The notes beneath the pieces are model-generated. The model ran no database searches. It saw only the letters and a list, made by a program, of their open reading frames with translations, and was not told the origin of the DNA. A stretch of DNA of 64,000 bases, taken from the NCBI GenBank assembly GCA_947493175.1, contig CANLQD010000005.1:124001-188000 (forward strand). Direction: 5' to 3'. Origin of the DNA: an uncultured Flavobacteriaceae bacterium. GTDB taxonomy: Bacteria > Bacteroidota > Bacteroidia > Flavobacteriales > Flavobacteriaceae. How positions within the stretch are numbered: position 1 is the stretch's first letter; the number at the start of each line of letters is the position of its first letter. Below are positions 49,962-59,526 of the stretch, piece by piece. The translations under genes were made by a program, and so were the position numbers.

Positions 49962-52774
49962 TCTTGTATGGTTTGCTTTGTTATTTTTCTGTTTGAATTG
50001 TCCTTTGTTTTATCAAAAACATAATCGATGACCTGTTGATGCCTATTCTTGGAACGAACAGCACTTCCGGCAGCGGGCGAAGCATAAAATCTTCGAGAGG
50101 CGACCCTAAATGTTCGCGCCTCTTCAAAATGCATCATCATATGACTCCAAGCCCCCATATTTCTTGGCTCTTCTTGCGCCCAAACGATATCATCGGCATT
50201 TTTGTACTTCGCTATCATTCCCTTCATTAGGTCGGAAGGCAATGGAAATAGTTGCTCTACGCGAACCAAGGCCACATCGTCCCTGCCATGCTCTTCTTTT
50301 GCCGCCAACAAATCATAATAAAACTTCCCGGTACAGAACACGAGCGTCTTTACCTCTTTAACATCGGCAGAAATATCATCGATTACTTCTTGAAAACTTC
50401 CGGATGCCAATTCATCGACGGAAGAAACCGCCTTCGGGTGACGCAATAGACTCTTGGGTGTAAAAATAATCAACGGCTTTCGGAAGTTGGCCTTCATCTG
50501 ACGACGCAGTATATGAAACATCTGGGCAGGTGTGGTAACGTCTGCAATGTACATGTTGTCCCTTGCACACAGTTGCAAATATCGCTCCATGCGCGCAGAG
50601 GAATGTTCTGCACCCTGCCCTTCATACCCATGAGGCAAGAGCATGACCAGCCCATTTTGTAATTTCCATTTGTCTTCGGCGGCAGAAATATACTGATCGA
50701 TCATAATCTGGGCCCCGTTGCTAAAATCCCCGAACTGCGCTTCCCAGATCGTCAATGTATTCGGACTTGCCATGGCATAGCCATAGTCAAAGCCTACTAC
50801 ACCGTACTCGGATAGGAGCGAGTTGTATATCTGAAAGTCTCCTTGCTTCTGGGACACGTGGTTCAAGAGCATTACTTCTTCTTCGCTCTCCTCTACTTTC
50901 ATGACCGCATGGCGATGGGAAAATGTACCTCTTTCTACATCCTGACCGGACATTCGAACACCAAAACCTTCTTCTAACAACGTACCATAAGCCAGTAGTT
51001 CCCCCATGGCCCAATCGAGTTGATCGGTCTCGAAGAACATCCTTTTGCGATCGCGGATCAACTTCTCTACTTTGCGAAGAAACTTTTTTCCTTCCGGTAG
51101 CTCTGTTAGTACTTTGGCGACGGCAGTTAGTTTCTTTTTATCGTAGGCCGTATCTACCGTCTCCATCATTTCCCATTCCCGTACATTCAGGAATCCTTTC
51201 CACTCGTCGGCCATAAAGGGCGTTATAATGGTTTTATCCTCTTTTCGGGAATCTTCCAATTCTTCTTCCAAAGAGTTCTTGTATTCTTCTTCGAGCCGCT
51301 TCACATGCCCCTCGTCAATGATTCCTTCCGACATCAATTTCTCGGCATAGATATCGCGCGGGTTTTTATGTTTGGCAATTGCCTTGTAGAGCTTAGGTTG
51401 TGTAAATCGAGGCTCGTCCCCTTCGTTATGACCATATTTTCGATATCCCAACAAGTCGATAAAAACATCTCTTTGAAAACGCATTCGATATTCCAATGCG
51501 AAAAGGGAGGCATGCACTACTGCTTCTGGGTCATCGGCATTTACATGCAGTACCGGGCTGAGTGTAACTTTGCCTACATCGGTACAGTAGGTCGAAGAGC
51601 GGGCATCCAAGTAATTGGTCGTGAACCCAATTTGATTGTTTACCACAATATGAATGGTACCGTTGGTTTTGTAACCATCCAAGGTGGCCATCTGTATCAC
51701 TTCGTAGACAAGTCCTTGACCGGCAATAGCGGCATCTCCATGCACCACGATCGGAAGCACCTTCGAAAAATCCTCCGGAAAATGGGTGTCTTGTTTGGCC
51801 CTTGTAATCCCCTCGACCACCGCCCCTACCGTCTCTAGATGTGAAGGGTTCGGAGCGATATTCATTTTTATCTTGTTCCCATTGTCGGACATGCGATCGC
51901 TCGTCCACCCAAGGTGATATTTTACGTCCCCATCAAAGATTTCCTGCTCGTAGTCTTTTCCGTCGAATTCGCTAAAGATGTCTTTGGCGGCCTTTCCAAA
52001 AATATTGGTGAGCACATTCAACCGTCCTCTATGGGCCATTCCCATCACAAATTGTTTCACACCCATTTCCGCGGCACGTTCCACGATCGCATCCAATGCC
52101 GGAATCAATGATTCGTTCCCCTCGAGCGAAAATCTTTTTTGACCCACATATTTGGTGTGTAAAAAAGACTCGAAAGACACCGCTTGGTTGAGCTTTTTTA
52201 ATATGTGCTTTTTTCGATTTGCATCGAAACTTGGGTGATTATCATTCACGTTCAGCCACTCCTGAATCCATTGCACCCGTTCAGGTTTCCGAATATACAT
52301 GTACTCGACACCTATCGCGTCGCAATAGATGCGCTGCAGGTGTTTTATGATACTTCGCAAAGAGGTGCTTCCAAGACCAATAATCTCACCGGCGCTGAAA
52401 GTAGTGTCCAAATCGGCCTCTGAAAGACCAAAATTCTCAATATCCAAGGTGGGAACATATTTTCTTCGTTCCCGCACCGGATTAGTTTCCGTGAACAGAT
52501 GGCCCCTACTTCGATAACCATCGATGAGACGTATTACCTGAAACTCTTTTTGAAGTGATTGGGGCACTTCTACTCGCTGCCCATCAGAAAGGGACAACGC
52601 CCCATTCGAATCGACAAAGTCAAGCTCGTCCAGTACACTTTCAGTCCCAAAATCGAAGCCCTGAAAAAAAGCACGCCAACTCGGCTCAATACTATCGGGG
52701 TTCTTTAGGTATTTATTGTATGTTTCCGCAAAGAAGGAGGTATGTGCGGCGTTTAAGAAAGAATACTTATCCAT
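49958..52774 (-). CDS. sucA: 2-oxoglutarate dehydrogenase E1 component
   Basis: 938 residues, full length. The N-terminus FLNAAHTSFFAETYNKYLKN is the E1 helical start. The thiamine-diphosphate region has VMGMAHRGRLNVLTNIFGK, then VHGDAAIAGQGLVYEVIQMA with the GD metal-binding residues and NNQIGFTT. The C-terminal half has LLPHGYEGQGAEHSSARMER and the transketolase-like end. It decarboxylates 2-oxoglutarate and passes the succinyl group to E2. The gene is coupled to sucB by a four-base overlap and is divergent from an outer-membrane-like gene, so the two share a regulatory spacer of about 160 bases. Confidence 0.97.
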   Translation of the reverse strand: MDKYSFLNAAHTSFFAETYNKYLKNPDSIEPSWRAFFQGFDFGTESVLDELDFVDSNGALSLSDGQRVEVPQSLQKEFQVIRLIDGYRSRGHLFTETNPVRERRKYVPTLDIENFGLSEADLDTTFSAGEIIGLGSTSLRSIIKHLQRIYCDAIGVEYMYIRKPERVQWIQEWLNVNDNHPSFDANRKKHILKKLNQAVSFESFLHTKYVGQKRFSLEGNESLIPALDAIVERAAEMGVKQFVMGMAHRGRLNVLTNIFGKAAKDIFSEFDGKDYEQEIFDGDVKYHLGWTSDRMSDNGNKIKMNIAPNPSHLETVGAVVEGITRAKQDTHFPEDFSKVLPIVVHGDAAIAGQGLVYEVIQMATLDGYKTNGTIHIVVNNQIGFTTNYLDARSSTYCTDVGKVTLSPVLHVNADDPEAVVHASLFALEYRMRFQRDVFIDLLGYRKYGHNEGDEPRFTQPKLYKAIAKHKNPRDIYAEKLMSEGIIDEGHVKRLEEEYKNSLEEELEDSRKEDKTIITPFMADEWKGFLNVREWEMMETVDTAYDKKKLTAVAKVLTELPEGKKFLRKVEKLIRDRKRMFFETDQLDWAMGELLAYGTLLEEGFGVRMSGQDVERGTFSHRHAVMKVEESEEEVMLLNHVSQKQGDFQIYNSLLSEYGVVGFDYGYAMASPNTLTIWEAQFGDFSNGAQIMIDQYISAAEDKWKLQNGLVMLLPHGYEGQGAEHSSARMERYLQLCARDNMYIADVTTPAQMFHILRRQMKANFRKPLIIFTPKSLLRHPKAVSSVDELASGSFQEVIDDISADVKEVKTLVFCTGKFYYDLLAAKEEHGRDDVALVRVEQLFPLPSDLMKGMIAKYKNADDIVWAQEEPRNMGAWSHMMMHFEEARTFRVASRRFYASPAAGSAVRSKNRHQQVIDYVFDKTKDNSNRKITKQTIQE

Positions 52775-52936
52775 GCAAAGCTTGCTCTAGTTCTTGGTTC
52801 GGTCCGTTGCCATGCCGTATAAATTACAACACGTTTCCAAAACGGTCCTACATCCATAAAATTTTATCAAAAATACAATAATTCCCATTTATCGCGGTAT
52901 CTTAGGGGGTATTATTGTATTGAAAAACTGACCACA

Positions 52937-53467
52937 ATGATCGTATCATCCTTTGCTGGCAAAAAATTGCTCTTCTTCCTCTTTTTCATGTTTATGTTCG
53001 GTACGGCCATGGCACAAAACCAAGGACCCAGAAGCGATTTTTGGAATAGGGTTCGCTTTGGTGGAGGAATCGGGCTCGGCTTTACCAATGGTGGCTTTAA
53101 CGGGTCTATCGCACCCAGTGCGATTTATCAGGTATCTGACCAATTCGCAACCGGGATTAGTCTGAATTTCAACTATGCCAAATTTAACGATAGTCAGTTT
53201 TTAGCCTATGGCGGCAGTGTACTTGCACTCTACAATCCGATCCCCTTTTTGCAATTATCGGCAGAAGCGGAACAGCTACGGATCAACCGTGATCTCGAGA
53301 CTATAGCAGGCACCTTGGAGGACGATTACTGGTCACCAGCCCTGTTTTTAGGTATTGGCTATACCAACCAATTCGCGACCATTGGCATTCGATATGATAT
53401 TCTGTACGACGACCAGAAAAGCATCTATGCCAACGCATGGATGCCATTTGTGAGAGTTTATTTTTGA
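52937..53467 (+). CDS. Small outer-membrane beta-barrel-like protein
   Basis: 176 residues. Signal peptide (LLFFLFFMFMFGTAMAQ) and then repeated amphipathic strands: FGGGIGLGFTNGGFNGSIAP, FATGISLNFNYAKF, FLAYGGSVLALYN, LQLSAEAEQLRIN and IGIRYDILYD, ending MPFVRVYF with a terminal Phe. It appears to be a small outer-membrane barrel. Related genes beside sucA in Flavobacteriia are sometimes called alpha-ketoglutarate decarboxylase in databases; that name has no basis in this sequence and is probably taken from the neighbour. It is divergent from sucA. Function unknown. Confidence 0.75.
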   Translation: MIVSSFAGKKLLFFLFFMFMFGTAMAQNQGPRSDFWNRVRFGGGIGLGFTNGGFNGSIAPSAIYQVSDQFATGISLNFNYAKFNDSQFLAYGGSVLALYNPIPFLQLSAEAEQLRINRDLETIAGTLEDDYWSPALFLGIGYTNQFATIGIRYDILYDDQKSIYANAWMPFVRVYF

Positions 53468-53482
53468 AGTCCTAGAACCTGC

Positions 53483-53839
53483 TCAAGCACTGTACTTTTC
53501 TTTTAGCCAGACTTTTTGAAGTTCTCTTTTTAAGATCAGAAACGATACTTGTTCGGCTACCTCAACGACATCGGTCACCTGAATTTCTTTAAAGGAATGC
53601 TCCGGCACATCAACAACATATAGTAGATTCAGATAGGCGGCGAACTTCTCCATAATAAGTTGATAGATTTTTTCATGCAGGGTAGTTCGCAAATCCTCAG
53701 GGCGTATTCCCAGTCCCAGATCAATAGAGATATTGGAAAGCTGAAAGTCTTTCTCCAATTGAGCCACAAGCTTTTGATAAAGACCCACATCAATGGCATT
53801 TTGAAGGAGTTCGGTACTGTTCGGAAATTGTCTTTGCAT
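53483..53839 (-). CDS. Small helical protein, function unknown
   Basis: 118 residues, soluble, no signal peptide or membrane segment. It is rich in Leu, Glu and Lys and predicted mostly helical, with LGLGIRPEDLRTTLHEKIYQ in the centre and VSFLILKRELQKVWLKE near the end. No family is recognised. The frame ends 15 bases from the convergent outer-membrane-like gene. Its good protein character and lack of a better frame support it as a real gene, but with moderate confidence. Confidence 0.65.
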   Translation of the reverse strand: MQRQFPNSTELLQNAIDVGLYQKLVAQLEKDFQLSNISIDLGLGIRPEDLRTTLHEKIYQLIMEKFAAYLNLLYVVDVPEHSFKEIQVTDVVEVAEQVSFLILKRELQKVWLKEKYSA

Positions 53840-53974
53840 ATTAAATGTACGTGTGGACTTTGCTGTTTAGTTGTTAAAAATATGAAAGACCTACTTTCTG
53901 CCCTTGTGATTTTCAAAACCAATCGGAAAAAGAATCCACAAACAAAAGACAAACCCCAGGAACCAGCCAACCTC

Positions 53975-55261
53975 CTAAGGTGCTATTAATTCTTTATAGA
54001 CCACCCCGTTCTTCATCACAAAAACCACCTCCTCAAGCGTCTTTACATTTTTCGCTGGATTTTCGTTTACTGCTATAATATCTGCCAAAAAGCCCTCTTT
54101 TAGCCGTCCTAAGCTCTTAGACATTCCCAAAAGTTTTGCATTCACTACCGTGGCAGCTTTTAGTGATTCTTTCACAGGTATGCCCGCCTCTTGAAGATAG
54201 CCGAACTCGATTGCGTTCAAACCATGTGGAAAAACTCCCGCATCTGTTCCGAAACCCATGGGCACTCCTTTTTTGTATGCTCTTGCCATGGTTGCCTGGT
54301 GTTTGGGGCCAATCTCCAATGCTTTTTTTGCTACCACATCTGGGAAGAAACCCGGTTGCTTCGCTTTTTCGGCCACTTGTTTTCCAGCACTAACGGTTGG
54401 GATCAGGTAGCACTCTTTCTCTTTCATCAACTCCATGGTCTCCTCACTCATAAGTGTTCCATGTTCAATGGTCTGCACCCCTCCCAACACTGCTAACTTC
54501 ATTCCTTCATCGCCATGTGCATGTGCGGCAACCGAAAAGCCGTAGTTCTTTGCCGTGTTCGTAATAGCTTGTATTTCTTCAAGGGTGAATTGGGGATTCT
54601 GGCCGCTTTTCGCAACGCTCAATACGCCGCCAGTTGCTGTAATCTTAATAACATCTGCCCCGTTTTTGTAGCGTTGGCGAACCGCCTTTTTTGCATCTTC
54701 CACCGAATTAACAACTCCTTCCTTTGGACCTGGATCTCCCATCAAATCGCTTCGCATACCGTTTGTGGGGTCTGCATGGCCACCTGTTGTAGCCAGCGCC
54801 TTTCCTGCTGTAAAAATACGTGGCCCTTGCACCAATCCTTTGTTAATGGCATTTCGCAAGGCAATATTGACCCCTGAACCACCCAAGTCCCGAACAGTCG
54901 TAAAACCGGCCATCAAGGTTCTTTTCGCATATACGGTAGCTTCGAAGGCCACGTCGACATCATTATTGGTAAAACGTTTAATATAGGTTTTGGGGTCGAA
55001 CTCAGATTCGAGATGTACATGCATATCGATCAATCCCGGCAGCACAACTTTATTCTTGAGATCGATGGTGCGGTCTTCTTCACCTCCTTCGATATACCCG
55101 TCCATCATTCTTTTAATGGAATTTTCGGAAACAACAATGGTCTTTTGCGAAAGTGTTTTTCCAGATTCCGTATCGTATACCTTACCACAATGTAGGTATA
55201 CGTCTTGCGCATTTATGGGAAACAAGATCAAAAGAACGATAAAAAAAAGGAGGTTTTTCAT
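53975..55261 (-). CDS. Exported metal-dependent amidohydrolase (imidazolonepropionase/prolidase-like)
   Basis: 428 residues with a signal peptide (LLFFIVLLILFPINAQ). The amidohydrolase metal site is complete: LPGLIDMHVHLES (H-x-H), the Lys in KNGADVIKITATGG, AAHAHGDEG (His), TIEHGTLM (His) and MGFGTDAGVFPHG (Asp). This layout fits the secreted group acting on peptides, notably Xaa-Pro or Xaa-Arg dipeptides, and some imidazolonepropionase-like members. It is periplasmic or secreted and probably helps peptide use. It stands alone on the minus strand. Confidence 0.9.
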   Translation of the reverse strand: MKNLLFFIVLLILFPINAQDVYLHCGKVYDTESGKTLSQKTIVVSENSIKRMMDGYIEGGEEDRTIDLKNKVVLPGLIDMHVHLESEFDPKTYIKRFTNNDVDVAFEATVYAKRTLMAGFTTVRDLGGSGVNIALRNAINKGLVQGPRIFTAGKALATTGGHADPTNGMRSDLMGDPGPKEGVVNSVEDAKKAVRQRYKNGADVIKITATGGVLSVAKSGQNPQFTLEEIQAITNTAKNYGFSVAAHAHGDEGMKLAVLGGVQTIEHGTLMSEETMELMKEKECYLIPTVSAGKQVAEKAKQPGFFPDVVAKKALEIGPKHQATMARAYKKGVPMGFGTDAGVFPHGLNAIEFGYLQEAGIPVKESLKAATVVNAKLLGMSKSLGRLKEGFLADIIAVNENPAKNVKTLEEVVFVMKNGVVYKELIAP

Positions 55262-55446
55262 TTTATGGAGGGCTTTGCTATTTATAAATTAAATGACCCC
55301 AAAACAAGCTCTGACCTTTAGTGTCAGCGCAGGTTGCTACGACCAAAAAGCCGTACCAACGGCGCTTCAAAATGGGGCTTCGTTAAGGAAATATACATAA
55401 TCTCCTCTTATTCTTTACCATTGACCACAAAAAAGCTATGGATGCA

Positions 55447-56463
55447 CTAGGCACGTATTTTTTGTTCCCATTCCCAGGCAGACTTCATAGCGTTGTCCAA
55501 GCTTGATAGAGCTTTCCATCCCAACACCTTATTCGCCTTGGTCGTATCGGCATACGCTTCTACAACATCTCCCGATCTGCGTTCCACGATTTGGTACTTT
55601 AATTTTTTTCCGGATACCCGTTCAAAACTTTGAATGACTTCCATAACGGAACTACCCTTACCGGTACCGACATTGAATACCTCAAAATTGGTATCGTTCT
55701 TATCGCTCAACAGGCGTTGTAGTGCAACCACATGTGCTTTGGCCAAATCTACTACGTGAATATAATCTCGAACGCACGTGCCGTCTTCGGTAGGATAATC
55801 GTCTCCAAAAACCGAGAGCTGCCCACGTACCCCCATACCGGTCTGGGTAATAAAAGGAACCAGGTTTTGAGGTATCCCAACAGGCAGCTCCCCTATTTCT
55901 ATACTTGGGTGGGCCCCCATGGGGTTAAAATACCGCAGTGCAATTGCGTTTAAGTTGGCCCGTACCTTGCAGGTATCAAAAATAATCTCTTCTCCTATCT
56001 GTTTTGTATTGCCGTACGGAGACTCTGCCGGTTTCACCGGGGCATCCTCGGTAATAGGCATCGCATCTGCTTGGCCGTATACCGTACAAGACGAACTGAA
56101 GATAAAACTGGCTTTTTCCTTTTGTATCAGTTCTTTTAAAATATATACTAAAGTGCCAATGTTATTCTCATAGTACAATAAGGGTTCCCGTACGCTTTCA
56201 CCCACTGCCTTGGAAGCTGCAAAATGGATGACGCCCTCTATATCATTGTGCCTCTTGAAAAAGTCTACTACTTGATTTTTTTCCCTTAAATCGATTTTTT
56301 CAAACAGCGGAGGAATACCGGTGATGGCCGCTATACCATTCAACACCTTTTCATCAGCATTGGAACAATCGTCTATAATCACCACATCGAACCCCTGCTG
56401 TTGCAATTCAACCACAGTGTGCGACCCGATGAATCCCAGACCCCCGGTAACGAGAATTTTCAT
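55447..56463 (-). CDS. galE: UDP-glucose 4-epimerase
   Basis: 338 residues, the usual length. An NAD-binding Rossmann start MKILVTGGLGFIGSHTVVEL is followed by the catalytic Ser-Ser-Cys-Thr (SSSCTVYG) and Tyr150-x3-Lys154 in SPYGNTKQIGEE. The substrate-binding block RYFNPMGAHPSIEIGE and the end DNAMKSAWEWEQ also match GalE. It interconverts UDP-glucose and UDP-galactose and feeds surface-sugar synthesis. On the minus strand it follows the DegT-type aminotransferase gene with 53 bases between, and both probably belong to a small surface-polysaccharide unit. Confidence 0.93.
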   Translation of the reverse strand: MKILVTGGLGFIGSHTVVELQQQGFDVVIIDDCSNADEKVLNGIAAITGIPPLFEKIDLREKNQVVDFFKRHNDIEGVIHFAASKAVGESVREPLLYYENNIGTLVYILKELIQKEKASFIFSSSCTVYGQADAMPITEDAPVKPAESPYGNTKQIGEEIIFDTCKVRANLNAIALRYFNPMGAHPSIEIGELPVGIPQNLVPFITQTGMGVRGQLSVFGDDYPTEDGTCVRDYIHVVDLAKAHVVALQRLLSDKNDTNFEVFNVGTGKGSSVMEVIQSFERVSGKKLKYQIVERRSGDVVEAYADTTKANKVLGWKALSSLDNAMKSAWEWEQKIRA

Positions 56464-56516
56464 ATTATTTAGTTTAATGGTTTGTGCTAGGCCTTAAAAC
56501 TACTACTCCCAAAAAA

Positions 56517-57671
56517 TTATTCGTTTAAAAAACCGATGACCGTGGCCGTAATATAGCCAATCTGTTCATCGTCGAGTTCGGTGTGCATAGGAAGGGACAA
56601 TACTTGTTGCGACAGTTCGTTGGTTACCGAAAAATCAGCTTCTCGATATCGCTCATCCCGGTAGGCTTTTTGTCGATGCAGGGGAATGGGATAATACACG
56701 CCACAGGGAATCCCTTTTTCGCCCAAGTGCTTTACGAGGGCATCGCGCTTTCCGTTGGTTATTTTAAGGGTATATTGATGAAACACATGGCAATCACAAC
56801 TATCACAAATACCTTCACAACCGTTCACGGTTTTGGGCACCACAATATGGGGTTGACCAGCAAAAGCCTTCGAGTATTTTCGGGCAGCTTCCCGTCTTTT
56901 ATTGCAATATTCATCTAACTTCGGGAGTTTTGCCCTGAGTACGGCGGCCTGAATAGAATCTAATCTTGAATTGACCCCGACTACATCATGATGGTACCGT
57001 TCGTACATACCATGGTTTACAATACCTCTAAGGGTATGTGCAAGGGCGTCATCATTGGTGAAAATAGCACCGCCATCCCCATATGCCCCCAAGTTTTTTG
57101 ATGGAAAAAAAGAGGTGGCCCCTACATGCCCAATGGCACCCGCTTTTTGTTTTGTTCCGTTTTTCGAAGTATAATTTGCTCCAATGGCTTGGGCATTATC
57201 CTCAATTACAAATAAATCGTGCTTTTTGGCCAATGCCATAATAGCATCCATATCGGCACATTGACCGAACAAGTGTACCGGAACAATTGCCTTTGTCTTC
57301 GGCGTAATTGCCCTTTCGATTGCCGCTATATCAATATTGAATGTATCGGGGTACACATCTACCAATACTGGGGTCAGCTGTAGCAGTGCAATGACTTCAA
57401 CAGTAGCGGCAAATGTAAAATCAGCCGTAATAACCTCATCGCCAGGCTGCAGTCCCAGTCCCATCATTGCAATCTGAAGGGCATCGGTACCGTTGGCACA
57501 GGGAATTACGTGTTGTACTCCCAAATACGTTTCCAAATCTTTTTGAAATGCATGTACCTCCGGGCCATTGATAAAGGCCGAGGTTTCCATAATGGTTGCG
57601 ATGGCATCGTTGACCTGTTCTTTGATACCTTGGTATTGACCTCCCAAGTCGACCATTTGGATTTTCCTCAT
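56517..57671 (-). CDS. DegT/DnrJ/EryC1/StrS family sugar aminotransferase with a cysteine cluster
   Basis: 384 residues. The PLP Lys is Lys192 in SFFPSKNLGAYGDGG, with FVIEDNAQAIGA before it and HVFHQYTLKI near residue 300 for substrate contact. It belongs to the group that makes amino sugars on nucleotide carriers. Unusual is a cysteine cluster just before the HVFHQYT block: C285-x3-C289-x2-C292-x-C294, followed by His295. This looks like a metal or iron-sulfur site inside a PLP enzyme, though the cysteines could also form disulfides. The gene is divergent from waaA and shares its spacer; galE follows closely on the same strand. Confidence 0.9.
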   Translation of the reverse strand: MRKIQMVDLGGQYQGIKEQVNDAIATIMETSAFINGPEVHAFQKDLETYLGVQHVIPCANGTDALQIAMMGLGLQPGDEVITADFTFAATVEVIALLQLTPVLVDVYPDTFNIDIAAIERAITPKTKAIVPVHLFGQCADMDAIMALAKKHDLFVIEDNAQAIGANYTSKNGTKQKAGAIGHVGATSFFPSKNLGAYGDGGAIFTNDDALAHTLRGIVNHGMYERYHHDVVGVNSRLDSIQAAVLRAKLPKLDEYCNKRREAARKYSKAFAGQPHIVVPKTVNGCEGICDSCDCHVFHQYTLKITNGKRDALVKHLGEKGIPCGVYYPIPLHRQKAYRDERYREADFSVTNELSQQVLSLPMHTELDDEQIGYITATVIGFLNE

Positions 57672-57697
57672 ATCCTGCGGTTTTAAAAGATTTCCGA

Positions 57698-57705
57698 CAA
57701 AAATA
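57698..57705 (-). promoter_or_regulatory. -7 promoter box of the aminotransferase-galE unit
   Basis: Minus-strand TATTTTTG matches TAnnTTTG and lies 26 bases before the aminotransferase ATG at 57671. The -33 part is not clear. A near-match TAATTTAG at 57739-57746 on the plus strand may serve waaA. Confidence 0.45.
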
Positions 57706-57764
57706 CGAAACCGATATGAATGAACTCCGAAAGAAATGTAATTTAGCCGCCAAATCGCTTAGCC

Positions 57765-59000
57765 GTGCACGCTATCTACAATTTTGTTGTTATTCTCTCA
57801 TGGTTTTGCTTAAAAATCGTGGCCATTTTCAACCAGAAAATACGCCTTTTCGTTCAAGGTAGAAAACAATCTATTGGCCTTTTAAAAGAGGTGCTTTCTA
57901 AAACAGACCGGGTTATTTGGATGCATGCGGCGTCTCTAGGCGAGTTTGAACAGGGGCTTCCGGTCATCGAAAAACTGAGGGCAGAACACCCTTCCCACAA
58001 AGTAGTGATCACTTTTTTTTCTCCTTCGGGATATGAGGTCAAAAAAAATAGTGCTATTGCCGATGTGGTGGCTTATTTACCCATGGATACCCAAAAAAAC
58101 GTGACCGCTTTCCTGTCGACTGTTCGGCCCGAACTGGCCTTATTCGTAAAGTATGAGATTTGGCCCAACTATCTAAAAGAGCTGAAGGACAGAAAGATTC
58201 CAACAGTGTTGATTTCTGCTCTTTTTAACAAAAAACAGGTCTATTTTAAGGGATACGGTGGTTTTATGCGGAAAGCCCTTCGGTCGTTTTCACACATTTT
58301 TGTTCAAAACAACCACTCTGCACGCTTATTAAAAAGCATAAACATGGATCAAGTGACTGTCAGCGGAGACACGCGATTGGATCGTGTAAGCGAAATTCTG
58401 GAAAGGGACAACGGCCTCGATTTCATGAAAGCTTTTAAAAAAGACAGCCTATGCTTTGTGGCAGGGAGCACTTGGCCCGAAGATGAGGCAATACTGATTT
58501 CGTATATCAACCACGCTCCGAAAGGACTTAAATATGTCTTTGCGCCGCATACGATCAATTCCGATAAAGTCTTAGGGCTTGCTGGTTCATTCACTAAAAA
58601 GACAGTACTGTACTCCAAAATGGATGTTCATGCGATAGGGGATTATGACATTTTGATTATCGACCACATTGGCCTATTGACCAAAATTTATAGCTATGCC
58701 GATATCGCCTATGTAGGTGGAGGGTTCGCCACGGGCTTGCACAACACCATGGAACCGGCTGTTTTTGGCATCCCCGTAATCATAGGGCCGCATTATCACG
58801 GATTCAAGGAAGCGGAAGAGCTGGTATCCCAAAAAGGAATCCTTACGATCAAAGATGAATGGGATTTTGGAGAACTCATGAAAAAACTACTGGAAGACCA
58901 AGAGTTTCGTCTAAAAACAGGGCGTATCAATGCATCCTACATTTCCAAAAACAAAGGCGCAAGCATCCAAATCGTAAGCCACCTACGTACATTACTTTGA
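57765..59000 (+). CDS. waaA: 3-deoxy-D-manno-octulosonic acid (Kdo) transferase
   Basis: 411 residues, starting at GTG 57765 (HAIYNFVVILSWFCL), a membrane-anchoring segment as in the family. The GT30 N-domain has VIWMHAASLGEFEQGLPVIE with the catalytic Glu, and KVVITFFSPSGYEV. The C-domain has FVAGSTWPEDEAIL and YVGGGFATGLHNTMEPAVFG. It adds Kdo to lipid A at the inner face of the inner membrane, an essential step in lipopolysaccharide synthesis. It is divergent from the aminotransferase gene. A small lipoprotein gene follows in the same direction. Confidence 0.95.
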   Translation: MHAIYNFVVILSWFCLKIVAIFNQKIRLFVQGRKQSIGLLKEVLSKTDRVIWMHAASLGEFEQGLPVIEKLRAEHPSHKVVITFFSPSGYEVKKNSAIADVVAYLPMDTQKNVTAFLSTVRPELALFVKYEIWPNYLKELKDRKIPTVLISALFNKKQVYFKGYGGFMRKALRSFSHIFVQNNHSARLLKSINMDQVTVSGDTRLDRVSEILERDNGLDFMKAFKKDSLCFVAGSTWPEDEAILISYINHAPKGLKYVFAPHTINSDKVLGLAGSFTKKTVLYSKMDVHAIGDYDILIIDHIGLLTKIYSYADIAYVGGGFATGLHNTMEPAVFGIPVIIGPHYHGFKEAEELVSQKGILTIKDEWDFGELMKKLLEDQEFRLKTGRINASYISKNKGASIQIVSHLRTLL

Positions 59001-59017
59001 TGTAATGCAATAATGAT

Positions 59018-59245
59018 ATGGTACGTTTTCCCCAAATAGTACTGCTTTTCCTATGCTTTTTTCTGGTCGCCTGTAATCTATGGGTCAACGATGATCAAAA
59101 AACACCCTCAAAAGAAGCTCCTGCCGTACAAAAAGAAGAAATAGAACTTCAAAAGTTACGCCGAAAGCGAGATTCGCTTTTAAAAACTCCGAACCAAAAG
59201 AAAAAGCTAAAAACCTCCGATACGCTAAAACCCAAACAGGCTTAG
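59018..59245 (+). CDS. Small lysine-rich lipoprotein, function unknown
   Basis: 75 residues. The signal ends in the lipobox FLVAC, so the mature protein starts at a lipidated Cys. The remaining 55 residues are highly charged, with Lys, Glu and Arg dominant and a short heptad-like helix (EEIELQKLRRKRDSLL). It begins 18 bases after the waaA stop and may be translated from the same mRNA. No family is recognised. The lipoprotein signal is the main reason to accept it. Confidence 0.6.
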   Translation: MVRFPQIVLLFLCFFLVACNLWVNDDQKTPSKEAPAVQKEEIELQKLRRKRDSLLKTPNQKKKLKTSDTLKPKQA

Positions 59246-59268
59246 AACGTGGTTTATGTGATTTTACA

Positions 59269-59526
59269 CTAATCCATTAAGTCGTATTTTTTCAAAAAAG
59301 CGTTCAGCTCGCGAATACTGGGATTTTTTAGGAAATCATCACCATACACTACCGTAGGAAATTTTAGGGCACCGCCATACAAGGCCCTTATTTTTGACTC
59401 CGCCGTCGGGTCGGTCTCCACATTGAAATCCTCAAATTCAATCCATCTAGATTGCATGTAGTTACGCAATGCCGAGGATTTGGTGCACCAATCGGTTCCG
59501 TATAGTTGTAAAGTCTGATCAGCCAT
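59269..59526 (-). CDS. Glutaredoxin-like protein with a CxxS active site
   Basis: About 85 residues from ATG 59526 (MADQTLQLYGTDWC). The active site is WCTKS (Cys14, Ser17), a monothiol CxxS version of the glutaredoxin C-x-x-C. The fold marks are YGTDWC, EDFNVETD, the cis-Pro in FPTVVYG and the helical tail ELNAFLKKYDLMD. Monothiol proteins of this kind commonly act in glutathione-type or iron-sulfur exchange rather than disulfide reduction. The first codons overlap the last 8 bases of the upstream antiporter gene, so the two are coupled. Confidence 0.85.
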   Translation of the reverse strand: MADQTLQLYGTDWCTKSSALRNYMQSRWIEFEDFNVETDPTAESKIRALYGGALKFPTVVYGDDFLKNPSIRELNAFLKKYDLMD

